Origin: Sphingomonas sp.
Lineage (GTDB): Bacteria; Pseudomonadota; Alphaproteobacteria; Sphingomonadales; Sphingomonadaceae
Assembly: GCA_003248865.1 (NCBI GenBank)
Contig: QFPK01000017.1
Span: forward strand, 1 to 64,000
Direction: 5' to 3'
Length of the DNA stretch: 64,000 bases
The notes beneath the pieces were generated by a model. The model worked only from the letters and a program-made list of their open reading frames with translations, was not told where the DNA came from and ran no database searches. Below, one piece after another: positions 1-9,225 of this stretch. Positions within the stretch are counted from its first letter, which is position 1. Every line of letters starts with the position of its first letter. The position numbers and the translations under genes were made by a program.

Positions 1-1
1 C

Positions 2-44
2 TGGGGCTTCATCTTCGTTCCTTCGTCACTACGACGAAGCCCCA
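2..44. repeat. competing inverted repeats at window edge
   Basis: A 9-base inverted repeat (TGGGGCTTC, with GAAGCCCCA at the end of the segment) encloses a second, nearer inverted repeat (CTTCGTC/GACGAAG). The right arm is shared, so only one of the two stems can form at a time. No T-tract follows. The position at the extreme window edge, just before a broken regulator gene, fits a terminator of an upstream gene or the remnant of an element end; the sequence cannot decide. Confidence 0.45.
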
Positions 45-81
45 ACACTCCTTAATTCACAACCTCAAATCTGTGCCATAG

Positions 82-529
82 GTGCTGACGGGGAACACTC
101 GGTCAGGCGCGCTTCCTCTCCATGCAGGCGCGCACCGATGTATTATGGGGTTTTGTGCCGCGGCTGGGGCTGGAGCGGCTGTTGTCCGAGAATCCTCAAT
201 GGTGGCGGCATATCCTGGCGCTGGCGGACGAAATGGTGAGCGTCGCCCTTGTGGGCTTTGCGGACCTGACGCGCCATTCCAGCGAAGTTCGTGCCATTGC
301 CGTCCTGCTGCGTCTGGCGGACTGTCGCTATCGTGATCCGCCGGAGGATCTGGTGCCGGAAATCCGCATCAGCCAGTTCGATCTGGCATCCATGGCGGTG
401 ATGTCACGCAACACGTTCAATGCGATCATGAACAAGTTGGTCGAACGTCATCTGGTTGAGATCGGCTATCGCAGCATCTTCCTGAAGAACCCCTCGGCCC
501 TTCGATCGATCGTCCACGCGGACTATTGA
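82..529 (+). pseudogene. Crp/Fnr-family regulator remnant, 5'-truncated and frameshifted
   Basis: Residues encoded from 122 to 529 (135 aa) look like the C-terminal half of a Crp/Fnr regulator: the dimerisation helix region followed by a winged helix-turn-helix (MSRNTFNAIMNKLVERHLVE). The cyclic-nucleotide-binding beta-roll is absent. A short stretch beginning at 82 in another frame reads like the preceding beta-roll end (LTGNTRS) and then runs out of frame near 115-122. In-frame stops at 79-81 and 86-88 close both frames upstream. The simplest reading is a decayed gene with a frameshift and loss of its 5' part; a short functional DNA-binding protein starting at 122 is possible but less likely. 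Its end overlaps the FGE gene by 7 bases in convergent orientation. Confidence 0.6.
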
Positions 530-1488
530 TCGACCGGAGCCGGGCCGGGGCCACGGACCACGCAACGGAAGCCCACATGGCTCATGCCGGAATCGATGGT
601 CTGCGCATGGCGGGCGGCCGGGCGATAGCGGCGGCAATAGCTGGGCGCGCACAGATGCGAGCCGCCCTTCAGCACCTTGCGCGGGATCCTGAGCGTGGGC
701 GCAGCCGGATCATAGCTGCCTTCCAGCATGGCGCCGCGCGGATCGACGGGGGCACAGCAGGCCTTCTTCGATGCGCGGATATGCCGGTCCGCATACCAAT
801 CGGCCGTCCATTCCCACACATTGCCGATCATGTCGGAAAGGCCGAAGCCGTTGGCGGGGTAATGTCCGACGGGTGACGTGCGCACAAAGCCGTCCTCGGC
901 CGTGTTGCCGTGGGGGAATTCGCCCTGCCAGATGTTCGCCATGTGCCGGCCGCCGGGCTCCAGCTCATGACCCCAGGCGAATTCCTGTCCGCTGTTGCCG
1001 CCCCAGGCCGCATATTCCCATTCCGCTTCGGTCGGCAGATCCTTCCCGGCCCAGCGAGCATAGGCCTCGACATCAGGCCAGGCGACATGGACCACCGGAT
1101 GATCCAGCAGCGCATCGATGCTGCTGGCGGGGCCTGTGGGGTGGCGCCAGCTGGCGCCGGGCACCCACGCCCACCACTGGCTCCAGTCGTCCAGCCTGAC
1201 GGGGCCGGGCGTGGGCATGAACACGAGGCTGGCGGCCACCAGCATTTCGGGAAGCGCGCCGGGATAGTCTTTCGCGTCCGGCACCTGCTCGGAAACCGTG
1301 ACATGTCCGGTCTCTGCCACGAAGCGCGCGAATTCGCGGTTGGTCACGGGTTTCGGGTCGATCCAGAAGCCCGACACCACGACGTCATGGGCGGGCGCTT
1401 CCTCGCGATAGTGTGCATCTGAGCCCATCCGGAAGGTGCCCCCGGGCAGCCAGATCATGGAATCGGTGGCGGATTGCTGTGTGGCCAT
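523..1488 (-). CDS. formylglycine-generating enzyme (sulfatase-modifying factor)
   Basis: About 321 aa, an aerobic FGE of the SUMF1/EgtB-like fold. It oxidises the active-site cysteine of sulfatases to formylglycine. Family landmarks are the N-terminal WLPGGTFRMGSD, the central LPTEAEWEYAAWGG and GNVWEWTADWY, and the C-terminal GGSHLCAPSYCRRYRPAAR with GFRC. The two copper-binding/catalytic cysteines (about residues 280 and 285, spaced C-x4-C) are present as in true FGE, which separates it from catalytically different SUMF1 relatives. There is no signal peptide, so it should act in the cytoplasm. The chosen ATG overlaps the porin stop (TGATG), suggesting translational coupling; an in-frame ATG at 1500 is an alternative. 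The likely client is the arylsulfatase at 3843-5342. Confidence 0.9.
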   Translation of the reverse strand: MATQQSATDSMIWLPGGTFRMGSDAHYREEAPAHDVVVSGFWIDPKPVTNREFARFVAETGHVTVSEQVPDAKDYPGALPEMLVAASLVFMPTPGPVRLDDWSQWWAWVPGASWRHPTGPASSIDALLDHPVVHVAWPDVEAYARWAGKDLPTEAEWEYAAWGGNSGQEFAWGHELEPGGRHMANIWQGEFPHGNTAEDGFVRTSPVGHYPANGFGLSDMIGNVWEWTADWYADRHIRASKKACCAPVDPRGAMLEGSYDPAAPTLRIPRKVLKGGSHLCAPSYCRRYRPAARHAQTIDSGMSHVGFRCVVRGPGPAPVDQ

Positions 1489-2789
1489 CAGTAAACCCAT
1501 TGAATGCGTGTCAGGATGGTATCAGTTTCGCCGCGCCTGTCGAAGCGGTCCAGCCAGACATGGCCCCAGGCAAAGCCCAGCTTCCATCGGTGCGTGGCCC
1601 ACCAGGTGAGGCCGAGATCGGTGCGGCGGAAGCGGCCACCGTCGATCTGGCCGTCGCGGAGGTCGACATCGGCGTAACGCACGACGAGTTCCGGGGCACC
1701 CCAGCGCCCCTTCGGGACCACTCGTCGCGCATAGCCGACGTTGCGGTCATAGGGTCGATGGTCTCCGGTCAGCACCCAGCTGCCAGTCAGATACCAGCCG
1801 GTGAAGCGCGGATTGCCGTTGGTGGGTGAATCCACATCGGCCATCGCATATTCACCGAGCAGACTGATGCCGCCCAATGACAACAGGGCTTCAGCACCGA
1901 AATGAAGCGCGCCGTCGGCCTCGAACTTGCCGGTATCGACGAAATAGTCCGAGACATTGCTGCCGGGGCGGCCCCGATAGCGAATCTCCCCTTTTGACGC
2001 GACGTGCCGGGCGGACAGGCCCAGGTGGAAGTAGTGGCCGGGATCTTCCGGCGCCCACAGCAGAGCCGTGACGCGTGCGCTGGCGTCTACGCCGCGCCGG
2101 TCCTTCGTGCCGATATCCCAATCATCATTGTAGACGCCCGCGCTGAACGTCCCGCGCTTGGCAGGCCCCCACACATTGGTAAGACGCAGGCCCGTGTTGC
2201 GCGAGACGAAGAAGGGCGAGAGCACCCGTTCCCCGCCGGGCAGGTTCGCAGCGTCGCCGACCATCTCGTAGGCGAAGGTTTCCTTGGTCTTGCCGACCTG
2301 CAGCTTGGTCCGGCTGCCGATCGGGAAGCTCAGGTTCATGTCGGTGAGGTTCCATGTGGTGTCGGGATCCCCATCGAACCCCTTATACTCCGCGGCGAGC
2401 TGGAAGCCGACACGATAGTCGCCGCCCACCGAGCCGTTCAGCATCAGCCGCGCCGCGCGCAGTTCCCACTCGTCTTTCTGAGTCCCGACCTGCTCGCGGC
2501 TAACCTGATCCTGGCTGAACCATGTGTGGTCGAGCAGAACGACGAGGCCCGGCTTCACATCGAACCAGCCTGGCTTCCCGGCCGGCTCCGGCAATGCCGG
2601 CACCGGGTCCGGCACACCATAATCGTCGGGTCGCGGCCCTGCGATGGTAGAGCCATCTGCTGTTCCGATCGGAGTCTGCGTTGACTCGGTGGATTGGGCG
2701 TATGCCGGCGGCGGCACCAGCGCGGTGGCCGAGAGCAGGGCCGCCAGGACCCACTCGTGGCTCTTGGTGGCGGGGAAGGGCGAGCGCAT
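1488..2789 (-). CDS. Porin_O_P family outer-membrane porin (OprP/OprO-like)
   Basis: About 433 aa with an N-terminal signal peptide ending near AYAQ, a short Pro-rich linker and a long beta-barrel domain. Barrel-like segments include the WELRAARLMLNGSVGGDYRV region, FPIGSRTKLQVGKTKE and a C-terminal strand ending in Tyr (ILTRIQWVY), as outer-membrane barrels do. The family includes the phosphate/polyphosphate-selective porins of Pseudomonas. Next to an FGE and a sulfatase, uptake of sulfate esters or other anions is a reasonable inference but unproven. It lies 4 bases after the DUF1622 stop and overlaps the FGE start. ATGs at 2801 and further upstream are possible starts; the one at 2789 gives the cleanest signal peptide. 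Confidence 0.82.
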   Translation of the reverse strand: MRSPFPATKSHEWVLAALLSATALVPPPAYAQSTESTQTPIGTADGSTIAGPRPDDYGVPDPVPALPEPAGKPGWFDVKPGLVVLLDHTWFSQDQVSREQVGTQKDEWELRAARLMLNGSVGGDYRVGFQLAAEYKGFDGDPDTTWNLTDMNLSFPIGSRTKLQVGKTKETFAYEMVGDAANLPGGERVLSPFFVSRNTGLRLTNVWGPAKRGTFSAGVYNDDWDIGTKDRRGVDASARVTALLWAPEDPGHYFHLGLSARHVASKGEIRYRGRPGSNVSDYFVDTGKFEADGALHFGAEALLSLGGISLLGEYAMADVDSPTNGNPRFTGWYLTGSWVLTGDHRPYDRNVGYARRVVPKGRWGAPELVVRYADVDLRDGQIDGGRFRRTDLGLTWWATHRWKLGFAWGHVWLDRFDRRGETDTILTRIQWVY

Positions 2790-2793
2790 CACG

Positions 2794-3195
2794 TCAGGCA
2801 TCTTCCTGCGACGAGCCGGCACCGCTGCGCTTCTCGCTGTAGGATTCAATGTCTTTCACCAGGAAATAGTTCAGGAAGGTCCGCACCGCCGCGATCGCGG
2901 CGAGCATGCCAATGGAATCCCAGCTGGGGGCAATTGCCGTCCTGATGATGTCGGCCGCCAGTGCGAATTCCAGTGCCAGCACGATCCACAGGGCGAAGCG
3001 GAACCAGACCTCGCGCCGCGCGCCCTGGCCGAGGCCCTTCGTCGTGACGGCCCGGATGGTGCCCAGCGCGGCCTCCAGCGCGGCATAGGCGAGCAGGATC
3101 ACCACAATGGCTTCGATGCCAAGGGCGACCATGCCGGCAAGTTGCTGGAATTGCTGCTCGATCAATGCGCGTCCCCCACCTGAGTCTGCCGCCAT
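2794..3195 (-). CDS. DUF1622 family membrane protein
   Basis: About 133 aa with three predicted hydrophobic helices: near residues 21-45, around FALWIVLALEFALAADIIRT, and around IGMLAAIAAVRTFLNYFLV. The conserved AADIIRTAIAPSWDSIG block is characteristic of DUF1622, a family of unknown function. It is the first gene of the minus-strand run DUF1622 - porin - FGE. The short C-terminal tail (about 15 residues, charged) is cytoplasmic or periplasmic. An ATG at 3219 is an alternative start. Its placement suggests a membrane role linked to sulfatase substrates or sulfate release, but nothing in the sequence proves this. Confidence 0.75.
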   Translation of the reverse strand: MAADSGGGRALIEQQFQQLAGMVALGIEAIVVILLAYAALEAALGTIRAVTTKGLGQGARREVWFRFALWIVLALEFALAADIIRTAIAPSWDSIGMLAAIAAVRTFLNYFLVKDIESYSEKRSGAGSSQEDA

Positions 3196-3275
3196 CCTAA
3201 CGTGCGGGGGACAGGGCATTGCTTGAAACTGGGCAGTTCCCGGCCGGGCGTTGCCATAAACAAGGCGGTGTCAGC

Positions 3276-3295
3276 CGGGCGGGCGTGGCCGCCCG
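3276..3295. repeat. 7-bp hairpin upstream of the DUF202 gene
   Basis: CGGGCGG (3276-3282) and CCGCCCG (3289-3295) form a perfect stem with a 6-base loop just ahead of the GGGAGA ribosome binding site of the DUF202 gene, in the 117-base divergent region shared with DUF1622. It could affect translation initiation; no direct evidence. Confidence 0.4.
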
Positions 3296-3312
3296 CAACG
3301 GGGAGACATCAC

Positions 3313-3759
3313 ATGGCCTATGAAGATCTGGACAACGGCACGCGCATGGCGTCGATGCGGACGACGGCCAGCTTTCAGCGCACGCGGCTTTCGGCGGACC
3401 GCACCCTGATGTCGTCGATGCGGACCGCGCTGTCGCTGATCGGTTTCGGCTTCACCATCTTTTCCTTCTTCCGCTCGCTGGGGCGGGACAAGCTGCTCGG
3501 CTCCGGTGTGCCGGATCATGCGCCGGCGCTGTTCGGCCTGTCGCTGGTGACGCTGGGGGTGCTGGTGCTGGCGCTGGGGATCGCAGCCGATTTCCGCTTC
3601 GTCGCCGGCCTGCGCCGGCAGCGCGACGGCTTTCTGGACGAGGGGCTGCTGCGCCGCGACGATCTCTATCCGCGATCCTGGGTGATGCTGATCGCCTTCC
3701 TCCTGCTGCTTGTGGGCATCGGCGCCCTGTTCAGCATCGTGATCAGCTTCATCGGCTGA
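3313..3759 (+). CDS. DUF202 (YidH-like) membrane protein
   Basis: About 148 aa. The family signature RTRLSADRTLMSSMRTALSLIGFGFTI is seen as TRLSADRTLMSSMRTALSLI, followed by three membrane segments (about 37-57, 75-97 and 118-145). The start was chosen for the GGGAGA ribosome binding site 6 bases upstream; the open frame extends further 5' but without a good initiation site. DUF202 proteins are small inner-membrane proteins of unknown function. It is transcribed divergently from the DUF1622-porin-FGE operon and convergently with the arylsulfatase, so it is physically enclosed by the sulfatase locus. Confidence 0.8.
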   Translation: MAYEDLDNGTRMASMRTTASFQRTRLSADRTLMSSMRTALSLIGFGFTIFSFFRSLGRDKLLGSGVPDHAPALFGLSLVTLGVLVLALGIAADFRFVAGLRRQRDGFLDEGLLRRDDLYPRSWVMLIAFLLLLVGIGALFSIVISFIG

Positions 3760-3768
3760 AAAGGGTAA

Positions 3769-3799
3769 GGGCCGGGCGGGATATTCTCCCGCCCGGCCC
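3769..3799. terminator. bidirectional 13-bp hairpin between convergent genes
   Basis: Perfect 13-bp inverted repeat: arm GGGCCGGGCGGGA at 3769-3781, loop TATTC, arm TCCCGCCCGGCCC at 3787-3799. It sits between the ends of the DUF202 gene (+) and the arylsulfatase (-). No long T-run follows on either side, so it may work with Rho or as a transcript-end stabiliser. Confidence 0.65.
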
Positions 3800-3842
3800 C
3801 GCCTTGTGCCCATATGTGCAGAGCCCGATTGGGCCGCGCGCC

Positions 3843-5342
<1,500 letters not shown>

Positions 5343-6005
5343 GGTCGCTAGTCTCCCCGGTTCAGGAAACCTGCAGCTATCAATGGCCGTCGCTGTTGGA
5401 GGTCCAATTTTGGGCAGTCAGGCCAACAGTTGAATGATGCCGTCGGTTGCCGGGCATTGGTCTGCATGGAAAAAACTGGTCCAATTCCAGAGTTTCTGTT
5501 TCGGCAGAGGGGCTAAGTAGAACTGTTTTAAATTAAAATTCTATTTCAGATCAGATTATTGGCGAAGCTGCGTGAGGCAGATGTACGGGGCCGGCAGGGG
5601 GCGATAGCGGTCGAGGCTTGTCGTCAGATCGGGAATCGACAGAGAGGCAGCATCGGTGGCGCAAGGCGATAGATGATGAACCTGCCGCATGCTTGGTCGG
5701 CATTGCTCGGCGCAGCGACATTCCCCAAAGCATGATGCCGACAACAGGCATAAGCGCCGATCGTCAGCTTATTACACAAACGGAACTGTCATTGCGGGCA
5801 GTTCAGAGAAATCTGCACTATGATGTGATTGTCCGCTAGGGGCTGCGCTTTGGCGGGAACTGTCATGGTCAATCATATGCAATTCAATGCATTCGGCCAA
5901 TTTGAAAGCAAGGCCTGTGCAAGCATCGAAGCAGCTTTGCATAAGGTAGGGAGCGGATATACTAGCGGGTCGGACTGTATCCCCCTTCGCGGTCAGGAAC
6001 TTTTG
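5343..6005. other. 663-bp intergenic region with two pairs of direct repeats
   Basis: No gene is supported here. The region holds the arylsulfatase promoter (minus strand) and the TetR promoter (plus strand). GGTCCAATT occurs at 5401-5409 and 5478-5486. GGAACTGTCAT occurs at 5782-5792 and 5856-5866, and the first copy also lies in an inverted repeat, GAACTG/CAGTTC at 5783-5804. On the minus strand the first GGTCCAATT copy reads TTGGAC, a plausible -35 element, with TTGATA-like bases about 17 positions further on. The stretch 5515-5560 is unusually AT-rich. Short frames on both strands lack family resemblance and good start sites. Confidence 0.5.
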
Positions 6006-6629
6006 ATGATGCTTTCGCCTGCGCCGGCCGCTTCTGCTGGTGCATCGCATTTCCGTTCGAACCGGTCCAAGTCCGAGGAACGGCACGAGAAGCGGGCGGC
6101 CCTGCTGCTGGCTTCTGCGCGGATGTTCAATGAACACGGCTTCCAGGCAACATCGCTGGATTATGATGCGGTGTTGCTTGGGGGAGCGAAGTCCTTCATC
6201 TGCCATCACCTGGGCAACAAGGAGCAGATGCTGTTCCAATCTGTCTGCATCGCGCAGGCCGATCTGTATGGGGCGGCAACCGTGGTGCGATCAGGCGTCG
6301 GCACTGGGCTTGAGAGGCTGAAGGCTTTTCTGCGCCGTTATGCGGAAGTCATCATCGAGGAACTCGGTCGCCGTGTGATCCGCACCGGCGACGAGTTGTT
6401 TTCGCTGGAAGCAGGGCTGGAATTCCACGCACTGAACCGGCAGGTGAATAAGATGATCCAAGAACCGGCCGAAGGCAGGCCCACGCGAGTGGACAATGTG
6501 CCGATGACAGCATGCGCGCTGAACTTGCCGGTGCGCTGGCGCCGGCGGGACAAGCCGGCCTCCCATCCAATCGTCGCGCAGAGGCTGGTGGAGCCCCTTT
6601 GCGCTTGGCTGGTCCCGGGCGGCCGCTGA
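6006..6629 (+). CDS. divergent TetR/AcrR-family transcriptional regulator
   Basis: About 207 aa from a double ATG with AGGAAC 6 bases upstream; a longer frame to 5829 would need a TTG and has no binding site. The N-terminal helix KRAALLLASARMFNEHGFQATSL and the later GNKEQMLFQSV belong to the TetR DNA-binding domain. The recognition helix between them (YDAVLLGGAKSFICHHL) departs strongly from the usual pattern. The C-terminal ligand domain keeps TGLERLKAFLRRYAEV, VIRTGDE and ALNLPVRW, but several residues between the last helices appear lost. It may bind an unusual operator (the repeats just upstream are candidates) or be decaying. It precedes the aldehyde dehydrogenase on the same strand. 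Confidence 0.65.
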   Translation: MMLSPAPAASAGASHFRSNRSKSEERHEKRAALLLASARMFNEHGFQATSLDYDAVLLGGAKSFICHHLGNKEQMLFQSVCIAQADLYGAATVVRSGVGTGLERLKAFLRRYAEVIIEELGRRVIRTGDELFSLEAGLEFHALNRQVNKMIQEPAEGRPTRVDNVPMTACALNLPVRWRRRDKPASHPIVAQRLVEPLCAWLVPGGR

Positions 6630-6706
6630 CCTGGGCGGAAGACCAGGTCGGCCGGACTTCCGGTTCAACCCCATCCCCGATTTCGGACCAATGGAAAGTG
6701 GATTTC

Positions 6707-8155
6707 ATGAGCATCGACATTCAGGATCGTGACCTGCTTCGCGAACAATGCCTGATCGGGGGTGTGTGGCAGGGCGAACCCAGCATCGCCGTCACCGATC
6801 CGGCGAGCGGAGAGACGCTGGCGCATGTGCCCGACATCGATGCGGCCGGAACGCGCGCGGCCATCGCGGCGGCTGAGACCGCGATGGTGGGCTGGAAGGC
6901 GCGGCTCGCAGCGGATCGCGCCCGCATCCTGAGGCGCTGGTTCGATCTGGTGATGGCGCACCAGGAGGATCTGGCGATGATCCTGACGCGCGAGCAGGGC
7001 AAGTCGCTGGCAGAGGCGCGGGGCGAGATCGCCTATGCCGCCTCCTTCATCGAGTGGTTCGGTGAAGAGGCCAAGCGGGTCTATGGCGAAACCATCCCCG
7101 CCCACCGGGCCGACAGCCGGATCGTGGTGATCCGCCAGCCGGTGGGGGTGGTGGCGGCGATCACGCCATGGAATTTCCCGGCCGCCATGATCACGCGCAA
7201 GGCCGCGCCCGCGCTGGCTGCCGGCTGCACCATGGTGCTAAAGCCCGCCACTCAGACCCCGCTGACGGCGCTGGCGCTGGCGGTTCTGGCCGAGCGGGCC
7301 GGTGTTCCCGCCGGCGTGCTGAACGTGGTGACGGGTTCGTCGCGGGTGATCGGTGCCGAACTGACCGGCAGCAGCGTGGTGCGCAAGCTGAGCTTCACCG
7401 GCTCGACCGAAGTGGGCAAGACGCTGATGGCGCAATGCGCCCCCACCATGAAGAAGCTGTCGATGGAACTGGGGGGCAACGCCCCCTTCATCGTGTTCGC
7501 CGATGCCGATCTGGATGCAGCGGTGGAGGGCGCCATCGCCTCCAAGTTCCGCAACAGCGGGCAGACTTGTGTGTGCGTGAACCGGATCTTCGTGGCGCGG
7601 GACGTGGCGGACGCTTTCTCGGCAAAACTGTCCGCGGCGGTGGCGAAGCTGCGCGTGGGGCCGGGCGCTGCCGAAGGCACCACGCAGGGGCCGCTGATCG
7701 ACGGTTCGGCCGTTTCCAAGGTGGAGGAACATATCGCCGACGCGCTTGCGAAGGGCGCGACCCTGCTGGCCGGCGGGCATCGCCATCCGTTGGGACACAG
7801 CTTCTTCGAGCCGACCGTGCTGACGGGCTGCACCCCCGCAATGGCGGTGGCGAAGGAGGAGACCTTCGGCCCGCTGGCACCGTTGTTCTTGTTCGACACC
7901 GAGCAGGAGGCACTGGCGATGGCCAATGACACCGAGGTAGGGCTGGCGGGCTACTTCTACACCCGCGACCTGTCGCGAGCCTGGCGTGTGGCGGAGGCGC
8001 TGGAAGTGGGGATGGTGGGCATCAATACCGGCCTGATTTCTACGGAAGTGGCGCCGTTCGGCGGGATCAAGGAATCCGGCATGGGCCGCGAGGGATCGCG
8101 CCATGGAATGGAGGACTATCTGGAGATGAAGTATCTCTGCATGGCCGGGATCTGA
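6707..8155 (+). CDS. gabD: NAD(P)-dependent succinate-semialdehyde dehydrogenase (GabD family)
   Basis: 482 aa, aldehyde dehydrogenase superfamily. Visible are the Rossmann/NAD region ITPWNFPAAMITRK with KPATQTPLT, FTGSTEVGK, the general-base Glu in MELGGNAPFIVF, and the catalytic Cys in NSGQTCVCVNR (the second Cys two residues on is typical of GabD-like enzymes). The C-terminal EVAPFGGIKESGMGREG is also conserved. It oxidises succinate semialdehyde or a related short semialdehyde to the acid in the cytoplasm. The ATG at 6707 was chosen because family homology starts with LIGGVW shortly after; the frame is open further upstream without support. Substrate assignment within the ALDH family is moderately certain. 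Confidence 0.85.
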   Translation: MSIDIQDRDLLREQCLIGGVWQGEPSIAVTDPASGETLAHVPDIDAAGTRAAIAAAETAMVGWKARLAADRARILRRWFDLVMAHQEDLAMILTREQGKSLAEARGEIAYAASFIEWFGEEAKRVYGETIPAHRADSRIVVIRQPVGVVAAITPWNFPAAMITRKAAPALAAGCTMVLKPATQTPLTALALAVLAERAGVPAGVLNVVTGSSRVIGAELTGSSVVRKLSFTGSTEVGKTLMAQCAPTMKKLSMELGGNAPFIVFADADLDAAVEGAIASKFRNSGQTCVCVNRIFVARDVADAFSAKLSAAVAKLRVGPGAAEGTTQGPLIDGSAVSKVEEHIADALAKGATLLAGGHRHPLGHSFFEPTVLTGCTPAMAVAKEETFGPLAPLFLFDTEQEALAMANDTEVGLAGYFYTRDLSRAWRVAEALEVGMVGINTGLISTEVAPFGGIKESGMGREGSRHGMEDYLEMKYLCMAGI

Positions 8156-8248
8156 ACCGGCGGGCTGTCGCCCCAGGTCAATCCAATGTCGTTGCAGCCG
8201 GGGCCGGTGGCGCTAGCGTGAGCAGCCAAAGGACAGGAAGCAGTGCGG

Positions 8249-8464
8249 ATGGCAGACGACGACAATGCGTGTGACGGGCTGAGGTTCGAGCTGGACGGCG
8301 GCGTCGCGCTTCTCACGCTGGACCAGTCGGATCGCGGCAATGCGCCGGATCCGGCACTGCTCGCGGCGCTGGATCTGGCCTGGCGACGGGTGGACGATGA
8401 CCCCGGGATCCGGGTCACAATCATCACCGGCGCGATAGCCGCTGCTGACCTCAGCGGGCCGTGA
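8249..8464 (+). pseudogene. 5' fragment of an enoyl-CoA hydratase/isomerase (crotonase) gene
   Basis: The 71 residues match only the first beta strands and helix of the crotonase fold: LDGGVALLTLDQSDRGNA, then a helix and VRVTIITGA. The reading stops just where the oxyanion-hole segment (normally A-F-x-A-G-x-D-L) should follow. A full member is about 260 aa, compare the intact gene at 46473. The remaining sequence is occupied by an oppositely oriented small gene, so the rest has been lost through deletion or insertion. A GGAAG ribosome binding site 8 bases before the ATG remains. The fragment lies 93 bases after the aldehyde dehydrogenase and marks a rearrangement junction. Confidence 0.7.
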
Positions 8465-8891
8465 CACTATCGGCGAAGCACCGTGCAAGCGTGGGCGGCG
8501 CACCGATACCCTCCGCCCAGCTGATCAGTTCTTTCCGGTCATCCGGTGTGGCCCAGCCTCCCCAGACACCCTTGAACTGCTTTGTCTTCCTGTCCGACAG
8601 GAAGAACATCATGCCGTTCTCAGAAACCGGTGTGGAGATGTAGACCGCGCTCCAGGCACCAGACTGCATATATTGTCGGATCTTCACATCCTTTGGGCGG
8701 ATCTTTGCTGTCATCGCATCCGCAGCCAGTCGCGCATATTCCGATGATTGCTGCGGCGTGAGCCGGGTATCGAGCGTCTTGCAGCCAGCAATGGCCCCGG
8801 CAGAAGCGGATGGCGCAATCGCCATCACGATAAAAGTGGCGAGCCACGCAATCCTGACACCACTCTTCACAGGCACATGCTGGCACGTCAT
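8451..8891 (-). CDS. small exported protein of unknown function
   Basis: 146 aa, not recognised. The start is the ATG at 8891, preceded by GGCGGGA; an upstream ATG would overlap the neighbouring gene. The N-terminus is a signal peptide (basic VKSGVR, hydrophobic IAWLATFIVMAIAP, cleavage near ASAG). The mature part is about 115 residues with two cysteines (GCKTLD near its start and ARCFAD near its end) that could form a disulfide, and a central aromatic segment (AWSAVYISTPVSENGMMFFL). It follows the small exported protein 8905-9225 by 13 bases and is probably co-transcribed. Its end overlaps the truncated crotonase by 14 bases. Confidence 0.6.
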   Translation of the reverse strand: MTCQHVPVKSGVRIAWLATFIVMAIAPSASAGAIAGCKTLDTRLTPQQSSEYARLAADAMTAKIRPKDVKIRQYMQSGAWSAVYISTPVSENGMMFFLSDRKTKQFKGVWGGWATPDDRKELISWAEGIGAPPTLARCFADSVTAR

Positions 8892-8904
8892 CGTCCCGCC
8901 GATC

Positions 8905-9225
8905 TCACGGAAGCTGGGCGATAATGAAGCTGACTTCATAGTCGTGGCCAGGATACTGGGAGATCACCGCGGCACGATACTGGTCTGCGCTGATCTGCTT
9001 CCTGTAAAGCTGGTGCGTCAGGTCCATGAAGGCCTTGGTCTGCGCTTCAGTATCGAGCGGGATGCGATTGTATTTGGGATCCGCAGAGGCAGCCTTGCCC
9101 AAAGCGACCAGCCACTCATTATAGCCATCTTCCTTCCCGGACGCCCGGGCTGCACCAGGCGGAATGGCCACCGCCCCAGCCAGCGTCATCGTCCCGATCA
9201 ATCCGGCCGCCAACATCCTGCGCAT
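8905..9225 (-). CDS. small exported protein of unknown function
   Basis: 106 aa, not recognised. The chosen ATG has GGAG 6 bases upstream and gives a clear signal peptide (MRRMLAAGLIGTMTLAGAVA, cleavage near ARA-S). Other ATGs lie 12 and 84 bases further upstream. The mature protein is about 78 residues, cysteine-free, mostly helical by appearance, ending in YEVSFIIAQLP. It is first in a two-gene unit with 8451-8891, and both products should be periplasmic or secreted. Confidence 0.6.
   Translation of the reverse strand: MRRMLAAGLIGTMTLAGAVAIPPGAARASGKEDGYNEWLVALGKAASADPKYNRIPLDTEAQTKAFMDLTHQLYRKQISADQYRAAVISQYPGHDYEVSFIIAQLP

Noticed and set aside
5551..5839. Short frames on both strands in the sulfatase-TetR spacer
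   Set aside because: No start site, no family resemblance, and amino-acid composition typical of non-coding sequence.
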